In this document: positions 1 through 6,263 of the stretch, piece after piece
Layout of the letters: each line of letters opens with the position of its first letter
How positions within the stretch are numbered: the stretch's first letter is position 1
NCBI GenBank assembly: GCA_031260745.1
Contig: JAISKY010000164.1
Span: forward strand, 1-10,433
Origin: Oscillospiraceae bacterium
GTDB lineage: Bacteria; Bacillota; Clostridia; Oscillospirales; Oscillospiraceae
DNA length: 10,433 nt
Reading direction: 5' to 3'
Notes under the pieces: generated by a model
The model's input: only the letters and a program-made list of their open reading frames with translations
Databases searched by the model: none
Told to the model about the DNA's origin: nothing
Translations under genes and position numbers: made by a program

Positions 1-701
1 CTGCGATATGGAAACACAAGCGCGGCGAAACTTTGTACACGCTTAGGGTGTTGCCGTTCGGCGGCTATTGCGCTATGGAGGGCGAGGACGGTGACGCCGA
101 ACCGGCGCAGGCAGATAGCGGCTTAACGCAAACGGCGGAAATAGACCCGCGCTCCTTTACCGCTAAACCGTGGTGGCAGAGGTGTATTATCTTGGTAGCC
201 GGAGCGGCGGCGAACTTCGTTTTCGGGTATCTCGTTTTGGCAATTTTGTGGGCGACGGCGGAGCAAAACCTTAACGTCTTGGAGGTTCTGCGCGCGGCGT
301 GGCTTAACTCGCTGTATTTTGTCAGACTAATATACGAAAGTCTTGTAATGCTGTTCAGCGGACAGGCGGGTCTGAAGGACTTATCAGGTCCGGTAGGGAT
401 TGTTTCCGCAGTCGGAGAAGTCGCGGCTCAATCGGCAAGCGTGAAAGAGGCGGCTCAGAATATGGCGAACTTTTTCGCGTTTATCGCGGTTAACCTCGGC
501 GTAATGAACTTGCTGCCGATTCCCGCGCTTGACGGCGGCAGAGTATTCAGCACCATAATAATGTCGCTGATTGAGAAATTTACCAGACGTACGTTCAGCC
601 GCAAAATCGAAAGTTATATCCACGCGGGCGGATTTATTCTCCTACTAGGACTAATGGCGTTCACGCTGTTCAACGACATCGCGAGAATTGTAACTAATTA
701 A
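1..701 (+). CDS. rseP: Site-2 intramembrane zinc metalloprotease, RseP/RasP type, 5'-truncated and lacking a PDZ domain
   Basis: This is the C-terminal part of a membrane-embedded zinc protease. The family cleaves anti-sigma factors and remnant signal peptides within the membrane. The reading frame is open from base 3, so the gene starts outside the window and the HExxH active site is not visible. Family marks are the RGET.Y..R..PFGGYC.MEGED block near bases 24-95, a membrane helix with AGAAANF at about 198-218, the LSGPVGI loop at about 381-401, and the third-helix motif NLLPIPALDGGR at about 507-542, whose Asp is a zinc ligand. A last membrane helix lies near 627-689, and the stop is TAA. 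Only 54 residues separate the NF of the second helix from LSGPVGI. In ordinary family members this interval is far longer because it carries a periplasmic PDZ domain, which is absent here. The frame is uninterrupted, so this looks like a clean domain loss rather than decay. The dxr and ispG genes that often flank it are not visible. Confidence 0.92.
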   Translation, partial: AIWKHKRGETLYTLRVLPFGGYCAMEGEDGDAEPAQADSGLTQTAEIDPRSFTAKPWWQRCIILVAGAAANFVFGYLVLAILWATAEQNLNVLEVLRAAWLNSLYFVRLIYESLVMLFSGQAGLKDLSGPVGIVSAVGEVAAQSASVKEAAQNMANFFAFIAVNLGVMNLLPIPALDGGRVFSTIIMSLIEKFTRRTFSRKIESYIHAGGFILLLGLMAFTLFNDIARIVTN

Positions 702-717
702 CAACCGTTAATCACAC

Positions 718-760
718 ATAAATAGCAGATTACTATAACATATAAGAATCTGCTATTTAT
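718..760. terminator. Bidirectional terminator hairpin between convergent genes
   Basis: A perfect 14-bp inverted repeat (arm ATAAATAGCAGATT at 718-731, matching arm at 747-760) surrounds a 15-nt loop. It lies 16 bases past the RseP stop and 12 bases past the stop of the convergent minus-strand gene. The position and the A/T-rich stem ends suggest a terminator shared by both genes. There is no long T tract on either side, so termination strength is uncertain. Confidence 0.7.
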
Positions 761-772
761 GCGCGATTTACT

Positions 773-1453
773 CTATCTATGAAACGAAGAAAGATATACC
801 TTTTCTGCCCACGAAATAAAAGTCGGGTTCAAGTGAGGTTTTTGTTCTATCAATTCCTTTCGTTTCTCCCATTTTGGTAATTGCGTTCGCGCATATAACG
901 GGCGAAGCAACCCGCTAATCAGAAAACTAAGAATCGTAATTGCTCCAACTCTTAACCAGACATCGCCTCTTTTTAATATCACTAATAACCAAGCTGTTTC
1001 GCTTGGCGGCGCGACAATCTTAATAACAATAACCGAGATAATTAAAGAGACGGCTAAAAAGAAAAACGCGACACCACACGCAAAATCTATATCAATAGTT
1101 TTTTGAGCGGTTCCATATCCGCCGGGCGGTTCGTCAAAATAGGAACTCCAATGTTGATATTCCTTGCATTTTGAGCATTTGCCGCTACCGCGAACACCTT
1201 GCGGATATTGCCCATTATCCCACTCGCGTTCAACCTTCGGACAATTTTGCGTCCGTAAATGATTCTCTGCGGCTGCTCCGTAAGTTGTTCTTCCTCCAGC
1301 GCTAATTCGGACTCCTTTTGCGCCGGGCGGCGGGATTGCGTTGAACCCGGATTCGCTTTTAACGGAGGAGCTGCCTTTATTTTTGTTTCCGCAATGCTCA
1401 CAGGTATATTCAAAATCAAAATACCTGGTCGCTTCCATTCCTATGTACGCCAT
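773..1453 (-). CDS. Membrane protein with N-terminal zinc-ribbon-like cysteines, function unknown
   Basis: I do not recognise this 226-residue protein. It has a soluble N-terminal half with two CxxC knuckles, C18-E-H-C21-G and C93-S-K-C96, plus a lone C71. The knuckles are arranged like a zinc ribbon with a long basic, Gly/Ser-rich insert. Two hydrophobic membrane segments follow, at about 123-148 and 165-187 (VWLRVGAITILSFLISGLL), then a charged C-terminal tail (KWEKRKELIEQK). The start ATG has GAGGA upstream with about 10 nt spacing, and the stop is TAG. The gene runs opposite to rseP. It lies downstream of the ABC operon in the same direction, 108 nt past the ATPase stop, so read-through from that operon is possible. 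I see no convincing promoter in the gap, only a weak CCGCG/CGCGG pairing at 1508-1535. The gene looks somewhat more A/T-rich than its neighbours, which may hint at separate ancestry. Confidence 0.75.
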   Translation of the reverse strand: MAYIGMEATRYFDFEYTCEHCGNKNKGSSSVKSESGFNAIPPPGAKGVRISAGGRTTYGAAAENHLRTQNCPKVEREWDNGQYPQGVRGSGKCSKCKEYQHWSSYFDEPPGGYGTAQKTIDIDFACGVAFFFLAVSLIISVIVIKIVAPPSETAWLLVILKRGDVWLRVGAITILSFLISGLLRPLYARTQLPKWEKRKELIEQKPHLNPTFISWAEKVYLSSFHR

Positions 1454-1561
1454 AATAATTATTCCTCAATCCTAAAAAATAAATTGCGTATGAACATAAT
1501 AATAACGCCGCGCTATAAGGCGATTCTATTCGCGGTCTAAAACACCTTAGCTATAACTGAA

Positions 1562-2335
1562 CTATCCTCTGGTGTAACGCTCCAAAAATTGGCGAGTACG
1601 TTCTTCTCTCGCGGAGCCGAATACTTCTTCCGGCGAACCGCGCTCTACCACAACTCCGCTGTCCATAAATATCACGCTGTCAGCGACATCGCGGGCGAAC
1701 GCCATCTCGTGAGTTACAATCACCATCGTCATTTTTTCGTCGGCTAATGAGCGGATTATCTTCAAGACTTCTCCGGTAAGTTCCGGGTCAAGCGCGCTGG
1801 TAGGCTCGTCGAAAAACAGTATCTCCGGCGAGAGCGCCATCGCTCTGGCGATTGATACCCGCTGCTGCTGACCGCCGCTAAGCTGATACGGAAACGCCTC
1901 GGCTTTTTCGGACAGCCCCATTTTATCCAAAAGCCCGTAGGCTATTGCCTCGGCGTCGCCTTTCGGAATATTCAACACGCTTACGGGAGCTTCCGTAAGG
2001 TTACGCAGTACGCTGTAATGCGGAAACAGGTTAAAATTCTGGAACACCAATCCGATTTTCAGACGAATTTTCCGCAAAGCGGCTTTGTCGGCGTACACGG
2101 GAGCGTTATCCGAGTTAGTAGTAACCATAGGCTCGCCGTCCACGAGAATCTCGCCGCTGTCGATTGTTTCAAACTGGTTGATACAGCGTAGAAGCGTACT
2201 CTTACCGGAGCCGCTCGGTCCTATAACCGCAAGCGCTTCGCCCTTGCTAACGGTCAACGAGATGTCGTTAAGCACCAAATTCGAGCCAAACGATTTGCGT
2301 ATGTTGTTAACGGTTAGTATTTCGTTAGTTTTCAC
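1562..2335 (-). CDS. Polar amino acid ABC transporter ATP-binding protein (GlnQ/HisP type)
   Basis: This is the cytoplasmic ATPase that powers import of a polar amino acid. All motifs of a working ATPase are present in its 257 residues: Walker A GPSGSGKST (39-47), Q-loop FQNFNLFPH (98-106), signature LSGGQQQR (152-159), Walker B ILFFDEPTS (172-180), D-loop ALDPE, and the switch histidine in VTHEM (H209). Length and motif spacing fit the amino acid importer subfamily. The start codon is GTG, preceded by a strong GGAGG at 2342-2346 with six bases of spacing. The start overlaps the end of the upstream YhfC-like gene by 11 bp, so the two are probably translationally coupled. It is the last gene of the operon and ends in TAG. 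The exact substrate cannot be read from the ATPase. Confidence 0.95.
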   Translation of the reverse strand: MKTNEILTVNNIRKSFGSNLVLNDISLTVSKGEALAVIGPSGSGKSTLLRCINQFETIDSGEILVDGEPMVTTNSDNAPVYADKAALRKIRLKIGLVFQNFNLFPHYSVLRNLTEAPVSVLNIPKGDAEAIAYGLLDKMGLSEKAEAFPYQLSGGQQQRVSIARAMALSPEILFFDEPTSALDPELTGEVLKIIRSLADEKMTMVIVTHEMAFARDVADSVIFMDSGVVVERGSPEEVFGSAREERTRQFLERYTRG

Positions 2336-3122
2336 TTATTTCCTCCGGTTTGGAGAATGTTCTATTTACCGCGAACGCTGTCGCGGCAAGTACAACCGCG
2401 CTAATAGCTACGAGTACCTCAATAATAACGATATTGCTGAAAACTCCCGCTTGAGCTAACGCCGCGGGAACGTCAATCGCCGCGTGAAGCAGAATCGCAA
2501 TCGGAAACAGCCAAACTTTTTCTGACATTACCGAGTGCCATACTATGACGGATAATGATATATGAATCGTAATAGCGAAGATACGCTCAAGACCGCCGAC
2601 TAAGAACAACGCCGGATTGACAGTTGCAAACGTGTTAATAGCTTCGTCAAGCTGCGGCACGCTTCCGAGTACTGACGTTAGACCAAGGTTCGCGATTACG
2701 CTTAGTACGATGTTGCTTATCATCGTCAGACCGGCGAGTAATATCGCTTCTATTCCTCCGTGACCCGCGCCGTAGGATAACGCGTTCGCTACTCCGCTGT
2801 AATTTTTGCGTTTCAGAAAATGGAACGCTATGAACCGCCCGGTTTCCTCGAACACTCCCGCCGCCAGTGTTCCGTATAACACGAACAGCGCGGCGTTATT
2901 GCGGATAATGCCGTCCGGTTTCAGCGCGACGGAGTGTAGCCCTTGCTCCAAAATCAGCGAGAACACGATAAATACCGCCGCTCCGAGAATAAACGGGACG
3001 CCTTTCGCGCCGAACTTCTTCATAGATACGATTAACAGCAAAATCGGCAGACCGATAGAGATAACCGCCGAAACCGCCATAAACAGTATTGACGTAGTTG
3101 GGATAAGTGGCGCGTCTGTCAT
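2325..3122 (-). CDS. YhfC-family membrane protein, putative glutamate-type intramembrane metalloprotease
   Basis: This is a 265-residue polytopic membrane protein with about seven hydrophobic segments. It resembles the YhfC family, which is related to the CPBP/CAAX-type intramembrane proteases. The signature residues are in family order: FEETGR (91-96, E92/E93/R96), GAGHGGIEA (118-126, H121/E125), a later LER plus His pair (E169, R170, H177), and LLHAAID (H213, D217) in a late helix. These polar residues inside membrane helices are the expected catalytic set; the substrate is unknown. I place the start at ATG 3122 because AGTGAGG precedes it by about nine bases. The upstream in-frame GTG at 3137 overlaps that site. 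The gene begins 23 bases after the permease stop and overlaps the ATPase start, so it is an integral operon member. This is not a standard ABC importer subunit. It might process or regulate the transporter or its lipoprotein, but that is inference from position. Confidence 0.85.
   Translation of the reverse strand: MTDAPLIPTTSILFMAVSAVISIGLPILLLIVSMKKFGAKGVPFILGAAVFIVFSLILEQGLHSVALKPDGIIRNNAALFVLYGTLAAGVFEETGRFIAFHFLKRKNYSGVANALSYGAGHGGIEAILLAGLTMISNIVLSVIANLGLTSVLGSVPQLDEAINTFATVNPALFLVGGLERIFAITIHISLSVIVWHSVMSEKVWLFPIAILLHAAIDVPAALAQAGVFSNIVIIEVLVAISAVVLAATAFAVNRTFSKPEEISEN
2342..2346 (-). promoter_or_regulatory. Strong Shine-Dalgarno site fixing the GTG start of the ATPase gene
   Basis: On the minus strand GGAGG lies six bases before GTG at 2335-2333. 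It sits inside the coding sequence of the preceding gene. It supports the unusual GTG start and makes stop-start coupling likely. Confidence 0.8.
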
Positions 3123-3145
3123 AAGTTCGTACCTCACTATAATTA

Positions 3146-3853
3146 CTATTTGTAGTATTCCAGTTTGCGTTCCGCGCGCTTGAACCCTTGTTCTACGACG
3201 GAGTTCATAATCAGGTAGAAAACTCCCGCCATTACGAAGGGAATCGTACTTGCCGAGCCTGAAGCGGCTTTTGCCGCGACGTCGAACATCTCCGCGACCG
3301 CGATTACTCTGGCTAGCGCGGTGTCTTTGACTAAGCTCATAAACTCGTTGCCCATCGGCGGAGTAATACGTTTAATCACCTGCGGAAGTATAATCTTAAA
3401 AAACGTCTGAGATTTTGTAAAACCTAACGCTTCGGCGGCTTCGTATTGCCCTATTGATATGCTCTCAATGCCGCCGCGGTAGATTTCGGCGAAATACGCG
3501 GTATAGTTCAAGCCGAACGCGACAATCGCCATTACGAATCTGTCTGCTCCGCGTATACCGAATATGTAATACGGTCCGAAGTAAAAAAAGAACAGTTGAA
3601 GCATAAGCGGCGTACCCCGCATAATCAGCAGATATGCCCTGACAATAAACCTAAGTATAAGTTTCAGATATTTACGAATCGAAAAACGTCCGTGCGGGAT
3701 ACTAACGTCGGGTAGCTTCGTAGCTTGTTGCAGCGCGACGACGGCAAGCCCAAGCGGTAAAGCAATCGCAAGCGTCAGCCCGAATATCGCCAGCGACGTC
3801 CCCATTCCGCTAAACATAGACCATATAAGCGCTGGAAAATCAATTCGTTCCAT
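3146..3853 (-). CDS. Polar amino acid ABC transporter permease (HisM/GlnP type)
   Basis: This is the membrane channel subunit of an amino acid importer, 235 residues from the chosen start. It has an N-terminal helix (about 14-40), the family motif MRGTPLMLQ (78-86), and FGLNYTAYFAEIYRGGIESI. The cytoplasmic EAA loop EAAEALGFTKSQTFFKIILPQ starts at residue 138 and couples to the ATPase. Further helices run to the C-terminus. Only one permease gene is present, so the channel is probably a homodimer. I chose ATG 3853 (MERIDF), with AAGGA immediately upstream. A GTG at 3892 is also in frame but has no ribosome binding site, and the extra residues would be encoded by a palindrome. The sequence from about residue 42 to 60 is a longer hydrophilic loop than in many members. 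The stop is TAG, 23 bases before the YhfC-like start. Confidence 0.93.
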   Translation of the reverse strand: MERIDFPALIWSMFSGMGTSLAIFGLTLAIALPLGLAVVALQQATKLPDVSIPHGRFSIRKYLKLILRFIVRAYLLIMRGTPLMLQLFFFYFGPYYIFGIRGADRFVMAIVAFGLNYTAYFAEIYRGGIESISIGQYEAAEALGFTKSQTFFKIILPQVIKRITPPMGNEFMSLVKDTALARVIAVAEMFDVAAKAASGSASTIPFVMAGVFYLIMNSVVEQGFKRAERKLEYYK

Positions 3854-3868
3854 ATTCCTTGCTCTGTA

Positions 3869-3890
3869 GGGGTACGGTATACCGTACCCC
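3869..3890. repeat. 22-bp perfect palindrome between binding-protein and permease genes
   Basis: The 11-base arm GGGGTACGGTA is followed directly by its exact reverse complement. As RNA it would form a nine-bp GC-rich stem with a TATA loop. It lies 34 bases past the end of the binding-protein reading frame and 15 bases before the permease start. No U tract follows on the minus strand, so it is not a typical terminator. Intercistronic hairpins at this place in importer operons are known to protect the upstream binding-protein mRNA. An operator role is the alternative. Related pieces (ACGGTAT, GGTACGG) recur just beside it at 3891-3920. Confidence 0.75.
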
Positions 3891-3924
3891 ACGGTATGTA
3901 ATAATAATTCGCCGGTACGGAATG

Positions 3925-4188
3925 TTACTTGTTTTCCGTTATGTACCAGTTCGCGACGATGCTGTCAAGCAGTATCGCGTCGGACGCGCCTTGTTCCACG
4001 TCCATAAACGCGGTCATATTGTCCGCGATAGTGTTGGACTCGGCAAGACTTGCCTTGAAGCCCGCGTTAGCGTCCAACGCATCCTCGGCGGAGGAACCCG
4101 CTTGCAGAATCAACTTTTTACCCGCCATATCCGCAAGCGACTTTATATTACTGCTGCCGAGAACAACCACAACCTGTTCGTTGTTCAT
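3925..4188 (-). CDS. Second half of interrupted amino acid-binding protein (lobe II)
   Basis: These 87 codons continue, in the same frame and directly after an amber codon, the binding protein that starts at 4794. They match the second lobe of the family 3 solute-binding fold: MNNEQVVVV, KSLADMAGKKL, LQAGSSAEDALDAN, DNMTAFMDVEQGASDAILLDSIVANWYI. The chain stops (TAA) after ITENK, exactly where the family would normally continue with the segment containing ASEEYAIGFR. That segment is instead found at the N-terminus of the upstream part. The first codon here is ATG and abuts the TAG, but no Shine-Dalgarno sequence precedes it. Made alone, this piece would have no signal peptide and would remain in the cytoplasm. 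It is intact and undegraded, so it is either translated by read-through or reinitiation, or the stop is recent or a sequence error. Confidence 0.7.
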   Translation of the reverse strand: MNNEQVVVVLGSSNIKSLADMAGKKLILQAGSSAEDALDANAGFKASLAESNTIADNMTAFMDVEQGASDAILLDSIVANWYITENK

Positions 4189-4191
4189 CTA
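4189..4191 (-). other. In-frame amber codon replacing the conserved Tyr of the PY motif
   Basis: The codon context reads S-L-S-L-P-TAG-M-N-N-E-Q, where the family typically has S.PYMNN. TAG is one base from TAC or TAT (Tyr). The frame is intact on both sides for hundreds of bases. TAG serves as the ordinary terminal stop at 773, 1562, 3146 and 4896, so general reassignment of TAG is not supported. Confidence 0.9.
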
Positions 4192-4794
4192 CGGGAGACT
4201 TAGGCTCATCGCGGCTTGACGTTCGTCGGTTACGGTCATACCGTTCCAGATACAGTCGATGTTTCCGCTGTTAAGTTCCATCTCCTTAGCGTCCCAATCA
4301 ATCGGCTGAAGTTTAAGCTCCCAACCGAGTTTCGCGCACAGAGCCTTAGCGACGTCAACGTCAAAGCCTACGATATTGCCGCCTTCGTCGGTATAGCCCA
4401 TCGGCGGGAAAGACGCGTCAAGTCCGAGTATCAGAGTTGTACGCTCCGCCGACGTATCCGCGCTGTCCGCAACGTAGTTAATGTCAGACGAACTGGACGG
4501 GATTGTGGTGATGTCCTTGCCGAACCAATCACCGGAGATTTTCGCCAGCGAACCGTCGGTTTTCATCTCAATCAGGGTATCGTTGACGAGTTTCGTCAAC
4601 GCCGCGTCCTCCTTGCGGAATCCGATTGCGTATTCCTCGGACGCCAACGACTCGCTGATTACGCGCCACTTAGCTGCGCTTTCGGCGGGAGCGGTACTCG
4701 CGGAGGGCGATGTGGTCGAGACGGTTTCGCCGCAACTCGCGAACAATGCTAAACTCATCGCGAGCGCAAGCGCCAATGCAAAGATTTTCTTCAT
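4189..4794 (-). CDS. Circularly permuted amino acid-binding lipoprotein, first part (lobe I) up to an in-frame TAG
   Basis: This is the substrate-binding lipoprotein of the downstream importer, anchored outside the cell membrane. Residues 1-20 form a lipoprotein signal with lipobox FASC (Cys21), then a Ser/Thr/Ala linker runs to about 41. Residues 42-98 (VISESLASEEYAIGFRKED ... DGSLAKISGDWFGKDITT) are the segment that normally ends this family. A serine-rich linker (99-118) leads into LILGLDASFPPMGYTDEGG and continues in normal order through GFDVDVAKALCAKLGW, PIDWDAKEMELNSGNIDCIWNG and MTVTDERQAAM, where DER supplies the carboxylate-binding Arg. The protein is thus a circular permutant. Translation ends at TAG after residue 201, where Tyr is expected. 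Read through, it would be a complete 289-residue protein with the codons from 4188 to 3925. The start has AAGGAG upstream with a fairly long spacing. It is the first gene of the operon, behind the promoter at 4847-4875. Confidence 0.88.
   Translation of the reverse strand: MKKIFALALALAMSLALFASCGETVSTTSPSASTAPAESAAKWRVISESLASEEYAIGFRKEDAALTKLVNDTLIEMKTDGSLAKISGDWFGKDITTIPSSSSDINYVADSADTSAERTTLILGLDASFPPMGYTDEGGNIVGFDVDVAKALCAKLGWELKLQPIDWDAKEMELNSGNIDCIWNGMTVTDERQAAMSLSLP
4501..4671 (-). other. Displaced C-terminal segment of the binding protein, now N-terminal
   Basis: Codons 42-98 of the binding protein encode ESLASEEYAIGFRKED, a helix (LVNDTLIEMKTDGSLAKI) and WFGKDI. In the ordinary family order this is the last part of the protein, following ...LDS.VANYYI. 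Here it precedes the usual N-terminal strand LILGLDASFPP. No second copy exists after the C-terminal end at 3925. Confidence 0.85.
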
Positions 4795-4821
4795 TTGTTT
4801 GGTTTCTCCTTTAAGATAAAT

Positions 4822-4838
4822 GTTAAGTAGTTGTTAAC
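4822..4838. promoter_or_regulatory. Operator-like inverted repeat in the transporter 5' leader
   Basis: GTTAA and TTAAC are separated by seven bases. The element lies just downstream of the predicted transcription start of the transporter operon (about 4840), where repressors often bind. The arms are short and A/T-rich, so chance is not excluded. Confidence 0.35.
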
Positions 4839-4846
4839 TATATCTC

Positions 4847-4875
4847 AATATACCATATTCCCGCCCAATTGTCAA
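4847..4875 (-). promoter_or_regulatory. Vegetative sigma-type promoter of the amino acid transporter operon
   Basis: On the minus strand a consensus -35 TTGACA (4875-4870) is followed by a 17-nt spacer and the -10 TATATT (4852-4847). The start would be near 4840, giving a leader of about 45 bases. The -35 box begins 20 bases after the MATE gene stop. I see no strong terminator between them, so some read-through from the MATE gene is possible. Confidence 0.85.
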
Positions 4876-4895
4876 GAACTATTTTCGACAAAACG

Positions 4896-6263
4896 CTACA
4901 TTACCACCGCCGTTTGCGCGAGCAGTTTATCTTTTGTGAACTTCGTTCTTAGGTACACAAGGCAGATTAGCAGCGACGCCACAGACGCAATCGGAGTTCC
5001 AAGTCCGACCTGGAACATCGTTACGCCGGGTTGACGGCTCATATACCATACAATCGGAATCCTGAGCAGGAACGTAGTGCTTATATTGTGTCCCATTGTA
5101 AACAGCGACTTCCCGAATCCGTTGAAGAAACCGTTCATACAAAACACGAACGATACCAATATGCAATCCCACGAGAACGGAATAAGATACAGGCACGCCT
5201 GACGTACAACTTCTTCGTCGCTAGACAGCAACCGGATTATTACCTCCGGAGCTAAACTTCCCAGCAGACAATACGGTATCGCGAACACAAGCGAGAATAT
5301 AATCCCGTACTTCATACTTTTCAAGGCGCGTTCAGGCTTACCCGCTCCGACGTTCTGAGCCGTGATTGCCGTAATAGAGCTTGAAAACGACGACGGAATC
5401 ATCATACACAAATCAACCGCTTTACTTACGACTCCGGAACCCGCGCTTGCGGCAACTCCTAATGTGTTCGTTATCGCTGTAATCATACTAAACGAGAATC
5501 CGACAAGCGAATTTTGAAGCGCGACAGGCGCGCCGATTTTGAAAATACGTGCGATTACGGCTTTGTCAGGTTTGATGTTAGCTATGCCGAACTTAAACGG
5601 AAGCCCGGTACGTTTAATGTAAAACATCGCAATTACAAGGCTTGAGGCTTGAGAGATAACTGTCGCGAGCGCCGCGCCTGCGGCGGCTTTGCGCATTACC
5701 GCTACGAAAATGTAGTCAAGGACAATATTCATCAGACAGGATATTGCTATAAAGTACAGCGGAGCTTTTGAGTTGCCCAGCCCGCGCAGAATCGCGCTGA
5801 CAACATTATAGCCCATAATGAATACCGCTCCGAACCCACATATCATCATATAGCGGTTTGCTTCGTCAAACGCGTCCTCCGGAACTTGCATCGCGCGGTT
5901 TATGAACGGACTTCCGACCGTTAGTATCAGCGTACACAGTACGGCGATAACCGCGAATATGATAACCATATTCCCCGTGACCGCGGACGCGCTTTCCTCG
6001 CGCTTCGCGCCGATATATTGACCGATTAGCACGGTTCCGCCGAGCGTAAGTCCCATAAATACGTTCGTAATCATTCCCATTGCCTGACTTGCGGTTGCCG
6101 TTCCGGCGATGCTGGCGCCGGAGGCGTAATGTCCGACGAAGTATACGTCAACCGTGCCGTACAGGACTTGGAACAGTCCGGACAGCAGGAACGGAATTGT
6201 GAAACGTATTAGGACGCTCCATACCGGTCCTTCGGTAAGATTATTGCTTTTTGATGTTGTCAT
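4896..6263 (-). CDS. MATE-family multidrug/toxin efflux transporter
   Basis: This is a 455-residue membrane protein with about twelve hydrophobic segments and typical MATE features. The N-terminus reads TEGPVWSVLIRFTIPFLLSGLFQ, then YGTVDVYFVGHYASGASIAG. The first half has GGTVLIGQYIGAKREE, and the second half repeats the pattern with APVALQNSLVGFSF, ITAITAQNVGAGKPERALK and FNGFGKSLF. Members exchange Na+ or H+ for drugs, metabolites or cationic toxins across the cell membrane; the substrate cannot be inferred here. The ATG overlaps the stop of the preceding gene by one base (TAATG), which points to translational coupling with the secreted stalk-repeat protein. The stop is TAG. Length is normal and I see no missing part. 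Confidence 0.93.
   Translation of the reverse strand: MTTSKSNNLTEGPVWSVLIRFTIPFLLSGLFQVLYGTVDVYFVGHYASGASIAGTATASQAMGMITNVFMGLTLGGTVLIGQYIGAKREESASAVTGNMVIIFAVIAVLCTLILTVGSPFINRAMQVPEDAFDEANRYMMICGFGAVFIMGYNVVSAILRGLGNSKAPLYFIAISCLMNIVLDYIFVAVMRKAAAGAALATVISQASSLVIAMFYIKRTGLPFKFGIANIKPDKAVIARIFKIGAPVALQNSLVGFSFSMITAITNTLGVAASAGSGVVSKAVDLCMMIPSSFSSSITAITAQNVGAGKPERALKSMKYGIIFSLVFAIPYCLLGSLAPEVIIRLLSSDEEVVRQACLYLIPFSWDCILVSFVFCMNGFFNGFGKSLFTMGHNISTTFLLRIPIVWYMSRQPGVTMFQVGLGTPIASVASLLICLVYLRTKFTKDKLLAQTAVVM

Noticed and set aside
1508..1535. CCGCG/CGCGG pairing as a terminator after the ATPase gene
   Set aside because: The stem is only five bp with an 18-base loop and no clean U run. It is too weak to call.
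3869..3890. Palindrome as a rho-independent terminator
   Set aside because: No U tract follows on either strand, and the permease downstream depends on the same promoter.
3854..3892. N-terminal extension of the permease from GTG 3892
   Set aside because: There is no ribosome binding site before the GTG, and the added residues are encoded by the palindrome. ATG 3853 has AAGGA upstream and gives the normal family N-terminus.
4189..4191. TAG as a reassigned sense codon (recoded genome or pyrrolysine)
   Set aside because: TAG is the natural terminal stop of four other genes in the window (ends at 773, 1562, 3146 and 4896), and the replaced residue is clearly Tyr. General reassignment does not fit.
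4216..4752. 178-codon plus-strand open frame opposite the binding-protein gene
   Set aside because: Its Arg/Val-rich composition matches no family. The minus frame has clear binding-protein motifs, signal peptide, promoter and ribosome binding site.
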